Assembly: GCA_963733945.1 (NCBI GenBank)
Contig: CAVTFD010000021.1
Coordinates: 124,001-188,000 of the forward strand
Origin: AP-15 sp963733945
GTDB lineage: Bacteria > Pseudomonadota > Alphaproteobacteria > ATCC43930 > CGMCC-115725
DNA: 64,000 nt
Direction: 5' to 3'
The stretch's first letter is position 1, and every line of letters begins with the position of its first letter. This document shows positions 43,945 to 53,209 of the stretch, piece by piece. The notes beneath the pieces were generated by a model that did no database searches, was not told where the DNA came from, and saw nothing but the letters and a program-made list of their open reading frames with translations. A program made the translations under genes and the position numbers.

Positions 43945-45276
43945 TTAGCTGGCCAGCGGGTGGGGGCGCGGGTTCGAGCCGTCGGTGAAGCGACTGAGGC
44001 GGAACGGCGCCGGATCGACCAGGGTCGGATCGCCCGCGACCATGTCGGCAACGAGCCTTCCAGCGCCGGGGCCGATCCCGAACCCGTGTCCGGAAAAGCC
44101 GGTCGCGATGAAGAATCCGGGTAGGCTCGCGACCGCCGAGATCACCGGGATCGCGTCGGGCATGACGTCGATCATCCCGCCCCAACTCTCCGCCACGACC
44201 ATGTCGCGGAATAGCGGAAAGGTCTGGCCGACGGCGGCCTTGGCGCGATCGAGGACGAATTGGTCGGGCTTGGGGTCGAGCGTGCGCACAGCCTCAAACG
44301 GCGTCGGCTGGTCCAGCACCCAGCGCCGCGGCATCCGCCATTCCTCGACCCAGCGCTGGCCGGCCCGGAACCGCAATTTCTTCCAATGCAGCCGCGCTGC
44401 CGGCAGATATTCGCGAAACAGCCGAAAGTTGTCGGGGACGAGGTCGATTGTGCGCACCCCGAGGGTTGCCACGGTATAGCCGCCGTCCATCCGCTTGCGA
44501 AACCCGAACAAGCCCCCCGACGCCGAGATTTCGGGGCCGCCCGCGATGGGCGCGGTGCGCATCACCGAGGCCAGCACTTTGAGCTGCGGCAATTCGATGC
44601 CGAGATTGCCACAGAACAGTCGCGACCAAGCACCGCCGGCGAGAACCACCGAGGCACAGGCGATACGGCCTTTCTCGGTGACCACGGCCGAGACCCGGCC
44701 GCCGGCGGTCTCGATGCCGCGCGCCGCGCATTGGGTCACGATTGCCGCACCGTGCCGCCGCGCCGCCTCGGCGATCGCGGGCGCCCCCCGCTGCGGCTCG
44801 GCCTTGCCGTCGCTGGCGGTGTAGAGCGCGCCTGCCCAGTCGCCGGTCATGCCCGGCATCAGCTCCCCAGCTTCGGCGCGGGTCAAGAGGCGGGTGTCGA
44901 GCTGGTATTGCCGGGCGTGATAGAGCCAATCCTCTAGCTGTGCGAGCTCGGCCGGGTTTTCGGCGAGATACATGATGCCGCACTGGCGAAAGCCGGTTTC
45001 GGCCTCGACCCGTTGGTTCATGCCCTGCCACAGCCGCAGGCTCTCGATGATCAACGGAATTTCGCGCGGATCGCGGCCCATCTTGCGGCACCAGCCCCAA
45101 TTACGGCTCGACTGCTCGCCGGCGATGTGCCCCTTCTCACACAGCGCCACCGAAACGCCCTTTTCGGCGAGAAACAGGGCCGCGCTGGCGCCGATGATGC
45201 CGCCGCCGATGATCACGACATCGGCGCGCGCCGGTAGCGTCTCATCAGAACGAACCGGATCGACGCGCGGCGCCAT
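43945..45276 (-). CDS. FAD-dependent oxidoreductase, DAO (glycine/D-amino-acid oxidase) family
   Basis: 443 residues. The dinucleotide fold VVIIGGGIIGASAALFLAEKG starts near residue 20; SSRNWGWCRKMGRDPRE and GFFIATGFSGHGFGIGPG are typical of DadA/sarcosine-oxidase-like enzymes. They oxidise secondary or D-amino acids, passing electrons to oxygen or a membrane acceptor. Its neighbour is a formyl-THF hydrolase-like gene on the other strand, which hints at one-carbon metabolism from N-methyl amino acids; this is inference only. Confidence 0.88.
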   Translation of the reverse strand: MAPRVDPVRSDETLPARADVVIIGGGIIGASAALFLAEKGVSVALCEKGHIAGEQSSRNWGWCRKMGRDPREIPLIIESLRLWQGMNQRVEAETGFRQCGIMYLAENPAELAQLEDWLYHARQYQLDTRLLTRAEAGELMPGMTGDWAGALYTASDGKAEPQRGAPAIAEAARRHGAAIVTQCAARGIETAGGRVSAVVTEKGRIACASVVLAGGAWSRLFCGNLGIELPQLKVLASVMRTAPIAGGPEISASGGLFGFRKRMDGGYTVATLGVRTIDLVPDNFRLFREYLPAARLHWKKLRFRAGQRWVEEWRMPRRWVLDQPTPFEAVRTLDPKPDQFVLDRAKAAVGQTFPLFRDMVVAESWGGMIDVMPDAIPVISAVASLPGFFIATGFSGHGFGIGPGAGRLVADMVAGDPTLVDPAPFRLSRFTDGSNPRPHPLAS

Positions 45277-45316
45277 GGCTCGATCAGCTGATGAAAAGTC
45301 GAATCGTATCTTTTCT

Positions 45317-45398
45317 TTGTCCCCGCGAAAGCGGAGGCCCAGAGGCCGCCTGATTAAGCACTCGCCCTGGGTTCCCGCTTGCGCTGGAACGACGAAAC
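45317..45398. repeat. Two-unit inverted intergenic repeat
   Basis: GTCCCCGCGAAAGCGGAGG at 45319 is mirrored by TTCCCGCTTGCGCTGGAACG at 45371, separated by about 30 bases. Each unit is an imperfect palindrome, and the pair is inverted, as in the 'tgggttcccgc' intergenic repeats scattered in many alphaproteobacterial chromosomes. It lies between two genes transcribed in the same direction. Confidence 0.55.
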
Positions 45399-45423
45399 AT
45401 AGCCGATCTTATCGGTTTCACGC

Positions 45424-46536
45424 TCAGTCGATCGCGGCGTGGACGAGGTTGGCGACCCGATCAAGCCGGGCCGAATGAAACGGGTCGGGCGCCACGAAGT
45501 TGGTGATGTAGGTGAACGACACCCCGCTCGTCGGGTCGGCCCACGAGTAGGAGGTCCCAGCGCCGCCATGGCCAAAGGTCTGCGGCGCCGCGATTGCGCC
45601 GAGACCGCGGATGCGGTCACTATCGCCGCGCACGTGGGGCCCGAGGCCGCGATGCATCGGGATGCCGCCCATCGCGTCGTCGCCGCGTTCGCCGGTGTGG
45701 CTGCGGGTGACGTAGCTGATTAGCCGCGGCGAAAACATTCGCATATCGCCGAGGCCGCCGCCGCCCAGCAGCATCTGATAGAACGCCGCCATGCCGCGCG
45801 CTGTTGCATAGCCGCCGCCGCTCGGCATCCCGGCGGCTTTGAACTCGGGCGAGTTGTCGCGCGGCTCCGCGGCGTAGGTGTCGGCGCAGCGCCCCTGCTC
45901 CTTCGCCGGCACGCCGACGAAGATGTCGTTGGCGAGACCGAGCGGCGCCAAGACTTTTTCCCGGATCACGTCGCGGTAGTCCTGGCCGGTGACCGCCTCG
46001 ATCACCATCGCCTGGGTCAGATGCGCCGCGCGCGGGTGATATTGCAGCCGCGTCCCCGGCGTCCAGTCGAGCGAGAAGTCGCACACTTCGGCGCGCATCC
46101 GGGCATGGTCGGTCCAAGTCTCCTGGGTCACGTCGCCGGAGGGGAACCCACCTTGGTGCGTCATCACCTGGTGCAGGCTGATGTCGCCCTTGCCGCGCTT
46201 GGCGAATTCCGGCAGGTGATCCGCGATCTTGTCCATGAAGGAGAGCCGTCCCTCCTCGATCAACGCCCATACCGCGGAGCTGGTCAGCACCTTGGTCTGG
46301 CTGAACAGCAAGAACAGGGTCTCGCCGGTCGCTGGCTGCTTCTCTGGTTCGGTCTTGGCATCGCCGTAGCTGCGGAACAGCGCCAATTGCCCGTGCCGGG
46401 CCAACGCGATCTGCGCGCCGGGATAGCGGCCTTCCTCGATGTGCTGGCGGATCAGCCGGTCGAGGTGCTGCAGCGGCTTGGCGGCAAAGCCAAGCTTGGC
46501 CGGATCGGCTTCGGTCAGCGGATAAGCGTCGGGCAC
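45424..46536 (-). CDS. Serine hydrolase of the class C beta-lactamase fold
   Basis: 370 residues from GTG 46536 with GGAGGG seven bases upstream; the frame is open to 46674 but overlaps the divergent thiolase start. The SxxK motif is LLFSQTKVLTSSAVWALIEE (SQTK), the Tyr motif is RLQYHPRAAHL, and a late HGGAGTSYSWADP replaces KTG. No signal peptide, so it is cytoplasmic and more likely an esterase or D-aminopeptidase-like hydrolase than an antibiotic-resistance enzyme. Divergent from the thiolase with about 100 bases between. Confidence 0.87.
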   Translation of the reverse strand: MPDAYPLTEADPAKLGFAAKPLQHLDRLIRQHIEEGRYPGAQIALARHGQLALFRSYGDAKTEPEKQPATGETLFLLFSQTKVLTSSAVWALIEEGRLSFMDKIADHLPEFAKRGKGDISLHQVMTHQGGFPSGDVTQETWTDHARMRAEVCDFSLDWTPGTRLQYHPRAAHLTQAMVIEAVTGQDYRDVIREKVLAPLGLANDIFVGVPAKEQGRCADTYAAEPRDNSPEFKAAGMPSGGGYATARGMAAFYQMLLGGGGLGDMRMFSPRLISYVTRSHTGERGDDAMGGIPMHRGLGPHVRGDSDRIRGLGAIAAPQTFGHGGAGTSYSWADPTSGVSFTYITNFVAPDPFHSARLDRVANLVHAAID

Positions 46537-46639
46537 GGCTGTTCCCTCCAAAAGAGTTGCGAGAAGCGATGCTACATGACACGGAAAGATTCTACTATCC
46601 ATCGCGAGCAGCACTCGGGCGCTGCACAGGGAGGACAAC

Positions 46640-47842
46640 ATGCGCGAAGCCGTCATCGTCTCGACCGCCCGCACGCCGATCGGACGAGCCTATCGCGGCG
46701 CTTTCAACGACACCCAGGCCCAAGCGCTGGCCGGCCACGTTGTTGCCCAAGCGGTGCAGCGCGCCGGCGTAGATCCGGCCGAAATCGAGGATGTCGTGCT
46801 GGGCGCGGCATTGCAGCAGGGCTCGTCTGGCTACAACATCGCCCGCCAGGCAGCGATCCGCGCCGGATTGCCGACCTCGGTCGCCGGCATGACGGTCGAC
46901 CGGCAATGCGCCTCGGGGCTGATGGCGATCGCTACCGCGGCGAAACAGATCGTTCATGACGGGATGACGATCGCGGTCGGTGGCGGCGTCGAGTCGATCT
47001 CGCTGGTGCAGAACGACAAGCGCAACGAATACCGTGCGCAGGACCCGTGGCTCGTCGAGCACCGGCCCGATCTCTACATGACCATGATCGAAACTGCCGA
47101 GATCGTCGCCGAGCGCTATCAGGTGACCCGCGAGGCGCAGGATGGATACGCGCTCTCCTCGCAACAGCGCACCGCGGCGGCGCAGGCCGAAGGCCGCCTC
47201 GACAAGGAGATCGCGCCCCTCCCCTCGGCGATGCGGATCGACAATCGCGAAACCGGCGAGACCAGTTCCGTCGCGGTGACCCTCGATAAGGACGAGGGCA
47301 ACCGGCCGTCGACCACTATCGCCGCGCTCGCCGCGCTCAAGCCTGTCTTTCGCGACGGGCAGACGGTCAAGGAAGGCCGCTTCATCACCGCCGGCAATGC
47401 CTCGCAGCTCTCCGACGGCGCCTCGGCCTCAGTGCTGATGGAAGCGACCGAGGCCGAGCGCCGCGGGCTGCGGCCGCTGGGCGCCTATCGCGGAATCACG
47501 GTTGCCGGCTGCGCCCCGGACGAGATGGGGATCGGCCCGGTCTTTGCCGTACCGAAGCTGTTGCAGCAGCACGGGCTGAAGATCGAGGACATCGGTCTGT
47601 GGGAGTTGAACGAGGCGTTTGCGGTCCAGGCCCTCTATTGCCGCGACCGACTCGGCATCGATCCCGCGCGTTACAACGTCGACGGCGGCGCCATCTCGAT
47701 CGGCCATCCTTACGGGATGTCCGGAGCTCGCATGATCGGCCACGCACTGATCGAGGGCAAACGACGCGGCGTACGCTATGTCGTCGTCACCATGTGCATC
47801 GGCGGCGGGATGGGGGCAGCCGGACTGTTCGAGGCGCTGTAA
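46640..47842 (+). CDS. Thiolase (acetyl-CoA acyltransferase / acetyl-CoA C-acetyltransferase)
   Basis: 400 residues. GGGAGGACAAC precedes ATG 46640. The active-site Cys is in VDRQCASGLMAIA near 90, the His in GGAISIGHPYGMSGARM near 350, and the second Cys in VVTMCIGGGMGAAGLFE near 385. It cleaves or forms 3-ketoacyl-CoA. Standing alone without a hydroxyacyl-CoA dehydrogenase, its chain-length role cannot be told; beta-oxidation is most likely. Confidence 0.93.
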   Translation: MREAVIVSTARTPIGRAYRGAFNDTQAQALAGHVVAQAVQRAGVDPAEIEDVVLGAALQQGSSGYNIARQAAIRAGLPTSVAGMTVDRQCASGLMAIATAAKQIVHDGMTIAVGGGVESISLVQNDKRNEYRAQDPWLVEHRPDLYMTMIETAEIVAERYQVTREAQDGYALSSQQRTAAAQAEGRLDKEIAPLPSAMRIDNRETGETSSVAVTLDKDEGNRPSTTIAALAALKPVFRDGQTVKEGRFITAGNASQLSDGASASVLMEATEAERRGLRPLGAYRGITVAGCAPDEMGIGPVFAVPKLLQQHGLKIEDIGLWELNEAFAVQALYCRDRLGIDPARYNVDGGAISIGHPYGMSGARMIGHALIEGKRRGVRYVVVTMCIGGGMGAAGLFEAL

Positions 47843-47983
47843 AACGACGCTTCTCGGAGTTCCAGCATCGTCGAGCTGGTTTCTCTTACTCTAAATATAG
47901 GCGGAATCAATCCTATTTATCCACTATATATTGATCTGAGTTTGCGTTAACCCAATATTATCACAAATTTACCGAATGTTGCG

Positions 47984-48011
47984 TTGACCATCTGCTGGCG
48001 CAAGCTATCCT
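47984..48011 (+). promoter_or_regulatory. Candidate sigma70 promoter of the lytic transglycosylase gene
   Basis: TTGACC at 47984-47989 and TATCCT at 48006-48011 are separated by 16 bases, 30 bases before the ATG at 48042. The 200 bases around it are clearly richer in A and T than the flanking coding DNA. Confidence 0.4.
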
Positions 48012-48041
48012 ACCGCCGCCAAGCCTTTACGGAATCTCGAC

Positions 48042-48692
48042 ATGCGCTGTTCGCGAGCGGCGGCAATCCTCCTTTTGCTGAGCCAAATCATCGCCGCATC
48101 GACCTTCGCGGGCGAGCGGAAGCCGCCGCACGCCGCAAAACCAGCCCCGGCCAACCCGCTCGATCGTGTCGCCTTTGCGGTCGACGGCGCCGAGTCGAGC
48201 CATGGCGCCGACGAGGGAATGTGGCGCGCAGACCCGATCGGGCCACAAGGACCGATGCAGGTCAGCTTGGCCGCAGCGATCGATGTCGGCGGCGGCGACC
48301 GGTTCGATACCGAGCAAAATCGCGCGATGGGTCGCGCCTATCTGGCGCTGCTGTACCACCGATACCGAGATTGGCCCGACGCAATCGCCGCCTATAATTG
48401 GGGTATCGGCAATCTCGAATCCTGGGTCAAGGCGGGTCGGCCCACCAATGGATCCGTGTCGGGCGTCGCTTCCTATCTGGACCGCGTCTTGCACGACAGC
48501 GGCGTGTGCACGGGCCTCTCGACGACGCCAACGCGACCGAGGGCGGCCGCACCTTCCGACTGCTCCGCTCTCGGGGCCTGGAAGGAAATCATCGGCGATC
48601 TTCCGACTCTGGCAACAGTTGCGACAAAGCGCTTTTATACCCGCCTCGACAATGCCATGGCGCTTGCTGTGCGGAATGCGCGGATCCAATAG
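48042..48692 (+). CDS. Exported lytic transglycosylase (SLT/VirB1-like)
   Basis: 216 residues. The signal peptide is MRCSRAAAILLLLSQIIAA with cleavage near Phe-Ala-Gly. The catalytic Glu is in DGAESSHGADEG, followed by the substrate loop PIGPQGPMQVSLAAA and YRDWPDAIAAYNWGIGN, the order of goose-lysozyme-like transglycosylases. It cuts the glycan strand of peptidoglycan in the periplasm. No secretion-system genes are near, so a cell-wall remodelling role is most likely. Confidence 0.88.
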   Translation: MRCSRAAAILLLLSQIIAASTFAGERKPPHAAKPAPANPLDRVAFAVDGAESSHGADEGMWRADPIGPQGPMQVSLAAAIDVGGGDRFDTEQNRAMGRAYLALLYHRYRDWPDAIAAYNWGIGNLESWVKAGRPTNGSVSGVASYLDRVLHDSGVCTGLSTTPTRPRAAAPSDCSALGAWKEIIGDLPTLATVATKRFYTRLDNAMALAVRNARIQ

Positions 48693-49108
48693 GCGTGGCG
48701 CCGATCAGCGCGTCACAGCGATACGCTCGCCCAGCTGCCGACGACTAGCGCCAAGCGCAGCGCCAGGTTCCACATCAGCAACATCAGAGCGACGTTCGAC
48801 AATAATGCCGTCGACAGCGGCAGCTTCTGCTCGGCTAGGGGGATCGCCCGCTGCATAAGGTTTTCTGTTGCGCTCTCTCGCCTATAGCCGGCCGACGCCG
48901 ACCAGCAAAAGGGGCAAAATTTATGCCATCCACTTACCAGACTGTAACTCCGTCGTTTTTTCTGACAACATCGACGCCGCTGTAAAGTTCTTCGACATAT
49001 CGCCTCGATCGCGCGAATGGGCTCGTTCGGCCCCAATTAAACACTTCTGCAACATAGCCACGACAGAATCCGACGGCGTGCCTGCCAGCAGCCGGTCGGG
49101 AGCCCGTA
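48693..49108. other. Intergenic region without a supported gene
   Basis: 416 bases. A reverse ORF of 47 codons (48856-48713) encodes a hydrophobic peptide but has no ribosome site. I see no RNA gene, clear terminator or repeat. Confidence 0.35.
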
Positions 49109-49456
49109 ATGCCGGATATTTTGCCGACGGAAATCATCACCCTACTGATCGGCATGGTCAGTATCGGCGCCGCGGATTTGGTGTATCACAACGGGACCAT
49201 AAACCAGCGGCTTCACTCGCTGTGGGTGTCCGTTTCGATCACAGTGATGTGCCTGCCGATACTGGATTGGGCGGCGATCGTGTTCGTCGGGGCCGGGGGG
49301 CTAAGCCACGGTCTGATTGGGATGTTTGAACCCGTAATATTCTTGTGGCTCTACCGCTATCTGCGCAAGCTACCGGCGGTCCGCAAGCTTGGGCACGGTC
49401 TTCCGCCTTCCCCGCCGGCCGCAGAACCCAATCCGCCGCCGGGCTCCACCGGCTAG
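49109..49456 (+). CDS. Small membrane protein of unknown function
   Basis: 115 residues. GGGAG lies six bases before ATG 49109. Three hydrophobic segments (IITLLIGMVSIGAADLV, SVSITVMCLPILDWAAIVFV and GLIGMFEPVIFLWLYRYL) are followed by a proline-rich tail, LPPSPPAAEPNPPPG. No family recognised; likely inner membrane. Confidence 0.6.
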   Translation: MPDILPTEIITLLIGMVSIGAADLVYHNGTINQRLHSLWVSVSITVMCLPILDWAAIVFVGAGGLSHGLIGMFEPVIFLWLYRYLRKLPAVRKLGHGLPPSPPAAEPNPPPGSTG

Positions 49457-49551
49457 AGTGGCCGGCTCGCGATCCGGGCCCCGGCGACCCGCTTTCCGGC
49501 AATCACAACCATGCGGGAGGGCGCGCCGCCGGTGGAGCCGATCGGACCGAT

Positions 49552-49953
49552 TCAGGCCGCGGCGTGATCCGTAGGCGCCGGCTCATCCTTGTCGAAATCG
49601 AATTCGACCTTGGCGCCGTGCGGGTCGTTGAAGAATAGCTGCCAGATGCCACCACCCGGAAGGCGGCGCAACTCGTACTCAATGCCCTCGCGCTTCAGGA
49701 TCGCGACGGTCCCGGGCAGGTCCTTGGCGCTGTACGCCATGTGGTCGAGCACCCCCGCGCGCTCCGTCGGCAGCGGATCGCGATGGATCACGTGCAGGAT
49801 CGGCGTGTCGCCGTCGGCATAGAGCCACCACCCGGGAAACTGGAAGGGTGGGCGCCACCCAACCCTGAACCCGAACAAGTCGCAATAGAAGTGGCGAGTG
49901 GCTTCGAGGTCGTCGCTCAACACCGTAAAGTGGTTCATTGCAGCCACGCTCAT
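49552..49953 (-). CDS. VOC family protein (glyoxalase/dioxygenase fold)
   Basis: 133 residues. Two beta-alpha-beta-beta-beta units: MNHFTVLSDDLEATRHFYCD (His metal ligand) with FRVGWRPPFQF, then LDHMAYSAKDLPGTVAIL with WQLFFNDPHGAKVEFDFD, where the final Glu is the last metal ligand. It is a single metal-binding subunit, probably dimeric. The role is unassigned. Confidence 0.9.
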   Translation of the reverse strand: MSVAAMNHFTVLSDDLEATRHFYCDLFGFRVGWRPPFQFPGWWLYADGDTPILHVIHRDPLPTERAGVLDHMAYSAKDLPGTVAILKREGIEYELRRLPGGGIWQLFFNDPHGAKVEFDFDKDEPAPTDHAAA

Positions 49954-50162
49954 GCGGGAACTCCCTAGCTGACTCGGACGGCCGCGGGCGGAGATCGGCC
50001 GCCGCAGCCCACGCCGAAGATTTGGCGGAAGCGTGGCACGCCGTCAACCGCGCGTCTCGCGATTGGATGATACCAGCTTTCCCTGAGGCACCGACATGGG
50101 AGCCAACCCACTGCGGCACACTCACCTAGGGCCTCGCGGGCGCCCTTATCTTAATCTTAGGG

Positions 50163-50237
50163 TGGTGGGCGCGACTGGGATTGAACCAGTGACCCCTACG
50201 ATGTCAACGTAGTGCTCTCCCGCTGAGCTACGCGCCC
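50163..50237 (-). tRNA. tRNA-Val (anticodon GAC)
   Basis: On the reverse strand the acceptor GGGCGCG (50237-50231) pairs with CGCGCCC, the discriminator is A and CCA is encoded. The D arm is GCTCAGCGGGAGAGC, the anticodon arm CTACG-TTGACAT-CGTAG gives anticodon GAC, and the T arm is GGTCACTGGTTCAATCC. All stems pair. No other RNA gene is adjacent. Confidence 0.97.
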
Positions 50238-50441
50238 TCGCCTTCTCCAGGAAGGCGTAGCGAAAATGCCGGATCGAGGCAAGCACGAACGGCTGGTCGA
50301 TCAGAGAAGAGGCGGCATGGAAATGGCGGGCGGCGAGATTGTTGTACTTTGTTCGGCACGGCTATTCCGCGAAGTTCGGCGCGCGTTGCGGTGGCGCGGC
50401 CGTATCGATACTCTCGCCGGATTGAATTTGAGAGGCGGGCG

Positions 50442-50801
50442 ATGCGGGACCGAATAGTGCTGTTGCTGGCGGCGGCGCTGTTCACCGCCGGGACCGGCTG
50501 GGCGGAGCTTCAGGCGGCGGGTTCAGGCAACTCAAGAAACGATCGACTACTGGCGGCTCCGGAAGCGCAGCGGGCGCAGGCGCTCGGCAACAGCTTCCAC
50601 CGCGGCTGCGTTGGGCTTGAAGCTTTCCCGATGGGCGTGACGGCGAGCGGCCGCGCTAAGGGCTATGCCTATTGGAGTGTTCGCTGCAAGAACGGGAAGA
50701 GCTACGTCGTCCAGATCCCGCCGAACGTCAAAAGTCCGATGATCGTGGCCGACTGCAGCGTGCTGAGCGGCACCGGAAAGGAATGTTTCAAGAAGTTTTG
50801 A
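50442..50801 (+). CDS. Exported hypothetical protein
   Basis: 119 residues from ATG 50442 (an earlier in-frame start lacks support). The signal peptide MRDRIVLLLAAALFTAGTGW ends at Ala-Glu. The mature part has four Cys (GCVGLEAF, RCKNGKSY, DCSVLSG, ECFKKF), which could form two disulfides, and KGYAYWSVRCKNGKSYVVQI. Small secreted domain of unknown role. It converges on a lipoprotein gene 15 bases away. Confidence 0.75.
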   Translation: MRDRIVLLLAAALFTAGTGWAELQAAGSGNSRNDRLLAAPEAQRAQALGNSFHRGCVGLEAFPMGVTASGRAKGYAYWSVRCKNGKSYVVQIPPNVKSPMIVADCSVLSGTGKECFKKF

Positions 50802-50816
50802 GCGCCGCCGGCCGGC

Positions 50817-51002
50817 TTACCAACGCATCGGCGTACGACAAACCGAATACCACAGACCGAGATTCTGATCCTTCCAGTGTGGATCCGCGCAGTTCTTCTG
50901 CACCATCGCGGCAAATTCGGTAGTATCCGCCGGCGCGACCGAGGTCGAGTCGGAACATGCGCTCAGAAGAACGGCGATCAGAGCCGCGATTGCCCACCTC
51001 AT
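50817..51002 (-). CDS. Small lipoprotein
   Basis: 61 residues. ATG 51002 has GGAGG seven bases upstream on the reverse strand. It begins MRWAIAALIAVLLSAC, a signal peptide with lipobox L-S-A-C, then a short mature domain with two more Cys (KNCADPHWKD, YSVCRTPMRW) that could pair. Probably outer-membrane anchored. An in-frame longer version to 51095 would bury the lipobox and is rejected. Confidence 0.7.
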   Translation of the reverse strand: MRWAIAALIAVLLSACSDSTSVAPADTTEFAAMVQKNCADPHWKDQNLGLWYSVCRTPMRW

Positions 51003-51225
51003 CGGCGCGCCTCCGACGCATCGAGACCAGACCGGCCAGGCCGCCGCGTTCCGCCTGGTCCACGCTCGCGGCAACGGCATCAACTCTCGGTCCACGGTGC
51101 GGCAATTTCAAGGCAGTCGATCCCGCACGCCATCTTCCGAAACGGACGCTTTTGTGACGGCCACTCAGGCGATGTAGAGTGACCCATCTGTCCCGAGGCC
51201 AGCTGAGTTGGCGGAGTGGAGCCTT

Positions 51226-52431
51226 ATGAAGAACGACGACAGGCCGCGAAATTATCGCAAGGATACGTTGCTGACCCATCTCGGGCGCCATCCCGAGGCG
51301 CATAATGGCGCGGTCAATCCGCCGGTCTATCACGCTTCGACAATTCTCTCGGCGAATATGGCGGATTGGGACGCCAAGCGCGCGCCGGGCCTGCGCTTCG
51401 ACGTGGTCCGCTACGGCCTGCTCGGCACGCCGACAACCTTTGCCCTCGAACAGGCGGTGGCCGCGATCGAAGGCGGCTATCGCGCGATGCTGATGTCCTC
51501 GGGTCTCGCCGCGGTCACCGCACCGCTGCAGGCCTGCCTCAAATGCGGCGACCATGTGCTGATGGTCAATTCGGTCTACGGGCCAGCGCGCAATTTCTGC
51601 GAGAAGGTGCTGACCCGCTGCGGCGTCGCCACGACCTATTACGATCCGCTGATCGGCGAGGGCATCGCCCGGCTAATGCGTCCCAACACCAAGGTCGTCT
51701 ATGTCGAATCGCCGGGCTCGCTGACTTTCGAGGTGCAGGATGTGCCGGCGATCGCCGAGGCGGCGCACGCCGCCGGCGCCAAAGTACTCATGGATAACAC
51801 CTGGGCCTCGCCGTGGCTGTTCCCGTCTTTCGAACGCGGCGTCGACGTGTCGATCCATGCCGCGACCAAATACATCGTCGGCCACTCCGACGTGTTGCTT
51901 GGGGCGGTCATCACCACCGAGGAGATGTACCTGCCGGTGCGCACGATGGCGGCCGATCTCGGCCACTGCGCCGGGCCGGACGACGCCTATTACGCGTTGC
52001 GCGGCCTGCGCACCCTGAGCGTACGGCTCGAACGGCACCAGAAGAACGCGCTAAAAGTCGCGCGCTGGCTGCAGACCCGGCCCGAGGTGTCGCGCGTGCT
52101 TTACCCAGCCCTGCCTGAGGACCCCGGCTATGCCTTGTGGAAACGAGATTTTCTCGGCGCCAGCGGGCTGTTCGGGGTGGTGCTGAAGCCGGCGCCCAAA
52201 GAAGCGGTCTATGCACTGATCGACGCCCTCGACCTGTTCGGCATCGGCGCCAGTTGGGGCGGGTTCGAGAGCTTGATCCAGCCCACCACGCCCGGGCGCA
52301 TCCGCAGCGCGACGCGCTGGGAGCCCGAAGGTCCGACCCTGCGCCTGCATATCGGCCTCGAAGACCCGCAAGACCTGATCGAAGACCTCGACCGCGGCTT
52401 CCACGCCCTACGCAAAACCGCGGCGGCTTGA
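51226..52431 (+). CDS. metC: Cystathionine beta-lyase
   Basis: 401 residues, Cys/Met-metabolism PLP family. ATG 51226 with GGAG upstream is preferred to the TTG at 51208. Visible: HLGRHPEAHNGAVNPPVYHA, RYGLLGTPTTFALEQAVAAI, the PLP lysine in IHAATKYIVGHSDVLLGAVI, and GIGASWGGFESLIQP, which is typical of MetC rather than MetB. It converts cystathionine to homocysteine, pyruvate and ammonia. Monocistronic here. Confidence 0.92.
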   Translation: MKNDDRPRNYRKDTLLTHLGRHPEAHNGAVNPPVYHASTILSANMADWDAKRAPGLRFDVVRYGLLGTPTTFALEQAVAAIEGGYRAMLMSSGLAAVTAPLQACLKCGDHVLMVNSVYGPARNFCEKVLTRCGVATTYYDPLIGEGIARLMRPNTKVVYVESPGSLTFEVQDVPAIAEAAHAAGAKVLMDNTWASPWLFPSFERGVDVSIHAATKYIVGHSDVLLGAVITTEEMYLPVRTMAADLGHCAGPDDAYYALRGLRTLSVRLERHQKNALKVARWLQTRPEVSRVLYPALPEDPGYALWKRDFLGASGLFGVVLKPAPKEAVYALIDALDLFGIGASWGGFESLIQPTTPGRIRSATRWEPEGPTLRLHIGLEDPQDLIEDLDRGFHALRKTAAA

Positions 52432-52663
52432 ACCCGGGAGCCTGCAGGGCGGTACAGATTATCCGAGGAGTCGTTAAAGATTTCCTTGGATAGAGAGTTC
52501 GGCGATGACAGCCAGCATCGCCGTCAAGATCGATAGAAGCGGCTGGGCAGCATCGGCGGCGATGCACGTAATATAGTCGGGTTGCGAGAGTCGTGTTTTA
52601 CCGTTAGGATAGATGGCGTGGCGTGTCCGTGTTGCGGGCGAAACCTACCGGGAGGACTACACC

Positions 52664-52996
52664 ATGAAGCATCTGTTGACCGGCGTTGCGGTCGCTGCCG
52701 TGCTCGCGATTGCGGCGCCAGTGTGGGCGCAAAATTCGGCTCCAGCCCCGGCCCCTGCGCCGGTGCAATCCATGAACCGTATGCCAGCCGGGGGGAGCGC
52801 GACGTCGGAGAGGGGCTCAGGGGCGCGCGCGCATCACCGCCGCCACGCTGCCCAGTCGGCAGGGAAGTCGTCCGCCGGTAGTCAAGCTGACCAGTTGAAC
52901 CGACAGGAGCTGTCCCAACTACAAGGCGCCAATCCAACCACGATGAACCGGATGTCAGTGGGCGGAAAGGCGACCTCGGGGGGACCAAACCAGTAA
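52664..52996 (+). CDS. Small exported protein with a repeated MNRM-GG-ATS motif
   Basis: 110 residues. GGGAGGA precedes ATG 52664. The signal peptide MKHLLTGVAVAAVLAIAAPV is cleaved after Val-Trp-Ala. The mature part is disordered: an Ala-Pro run (PAPAPAPV), then MNRMPAGGSATSERG and, 60 residues on, MNRMSVGGKATSGG. The rest is rich in Ser, Gln, Arg and His. Periplasmic or secreted; the repeat suggests two copies of a short binding motif. Confidence 0.72.
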   Translation: MKHLLTGVAVAAVLAIAAPVWAQNSAPAPAPAPVQSMNRMPAGGSATSERGSGARAHHRRHAAQSAGKSSAGSQADQLNRQELSQLQGANPTTMNRMSVGGKATSGGPNQ

Positions 52997-53209
52997 GCAC
53001 CGCGCTGACTGGGACGCCGCACGCCGCCCGCTAGCCAAACAGCATCGCGTGCGGGCGGCACCAGTCCTCCGCCCTCCGCTGAGGCGTAGCCGCTCGACAA
53101 GCGGGAGGCGGCTGAACCATGTCGCCTCCTCGGATTTAAAAGCGCGAGAGATGACCGGCGCAGCCGGGCTCAGATTGTGTTCAAGAACGCGCCATAGTAA
53201 AAATAGCCG

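Noticed and set aside
48713..48856. 47-codon reverse ORF with one hydrophobic helix
   Set aside because: No ribosome site, no conserved feature; could be chance in a GC-rich region.
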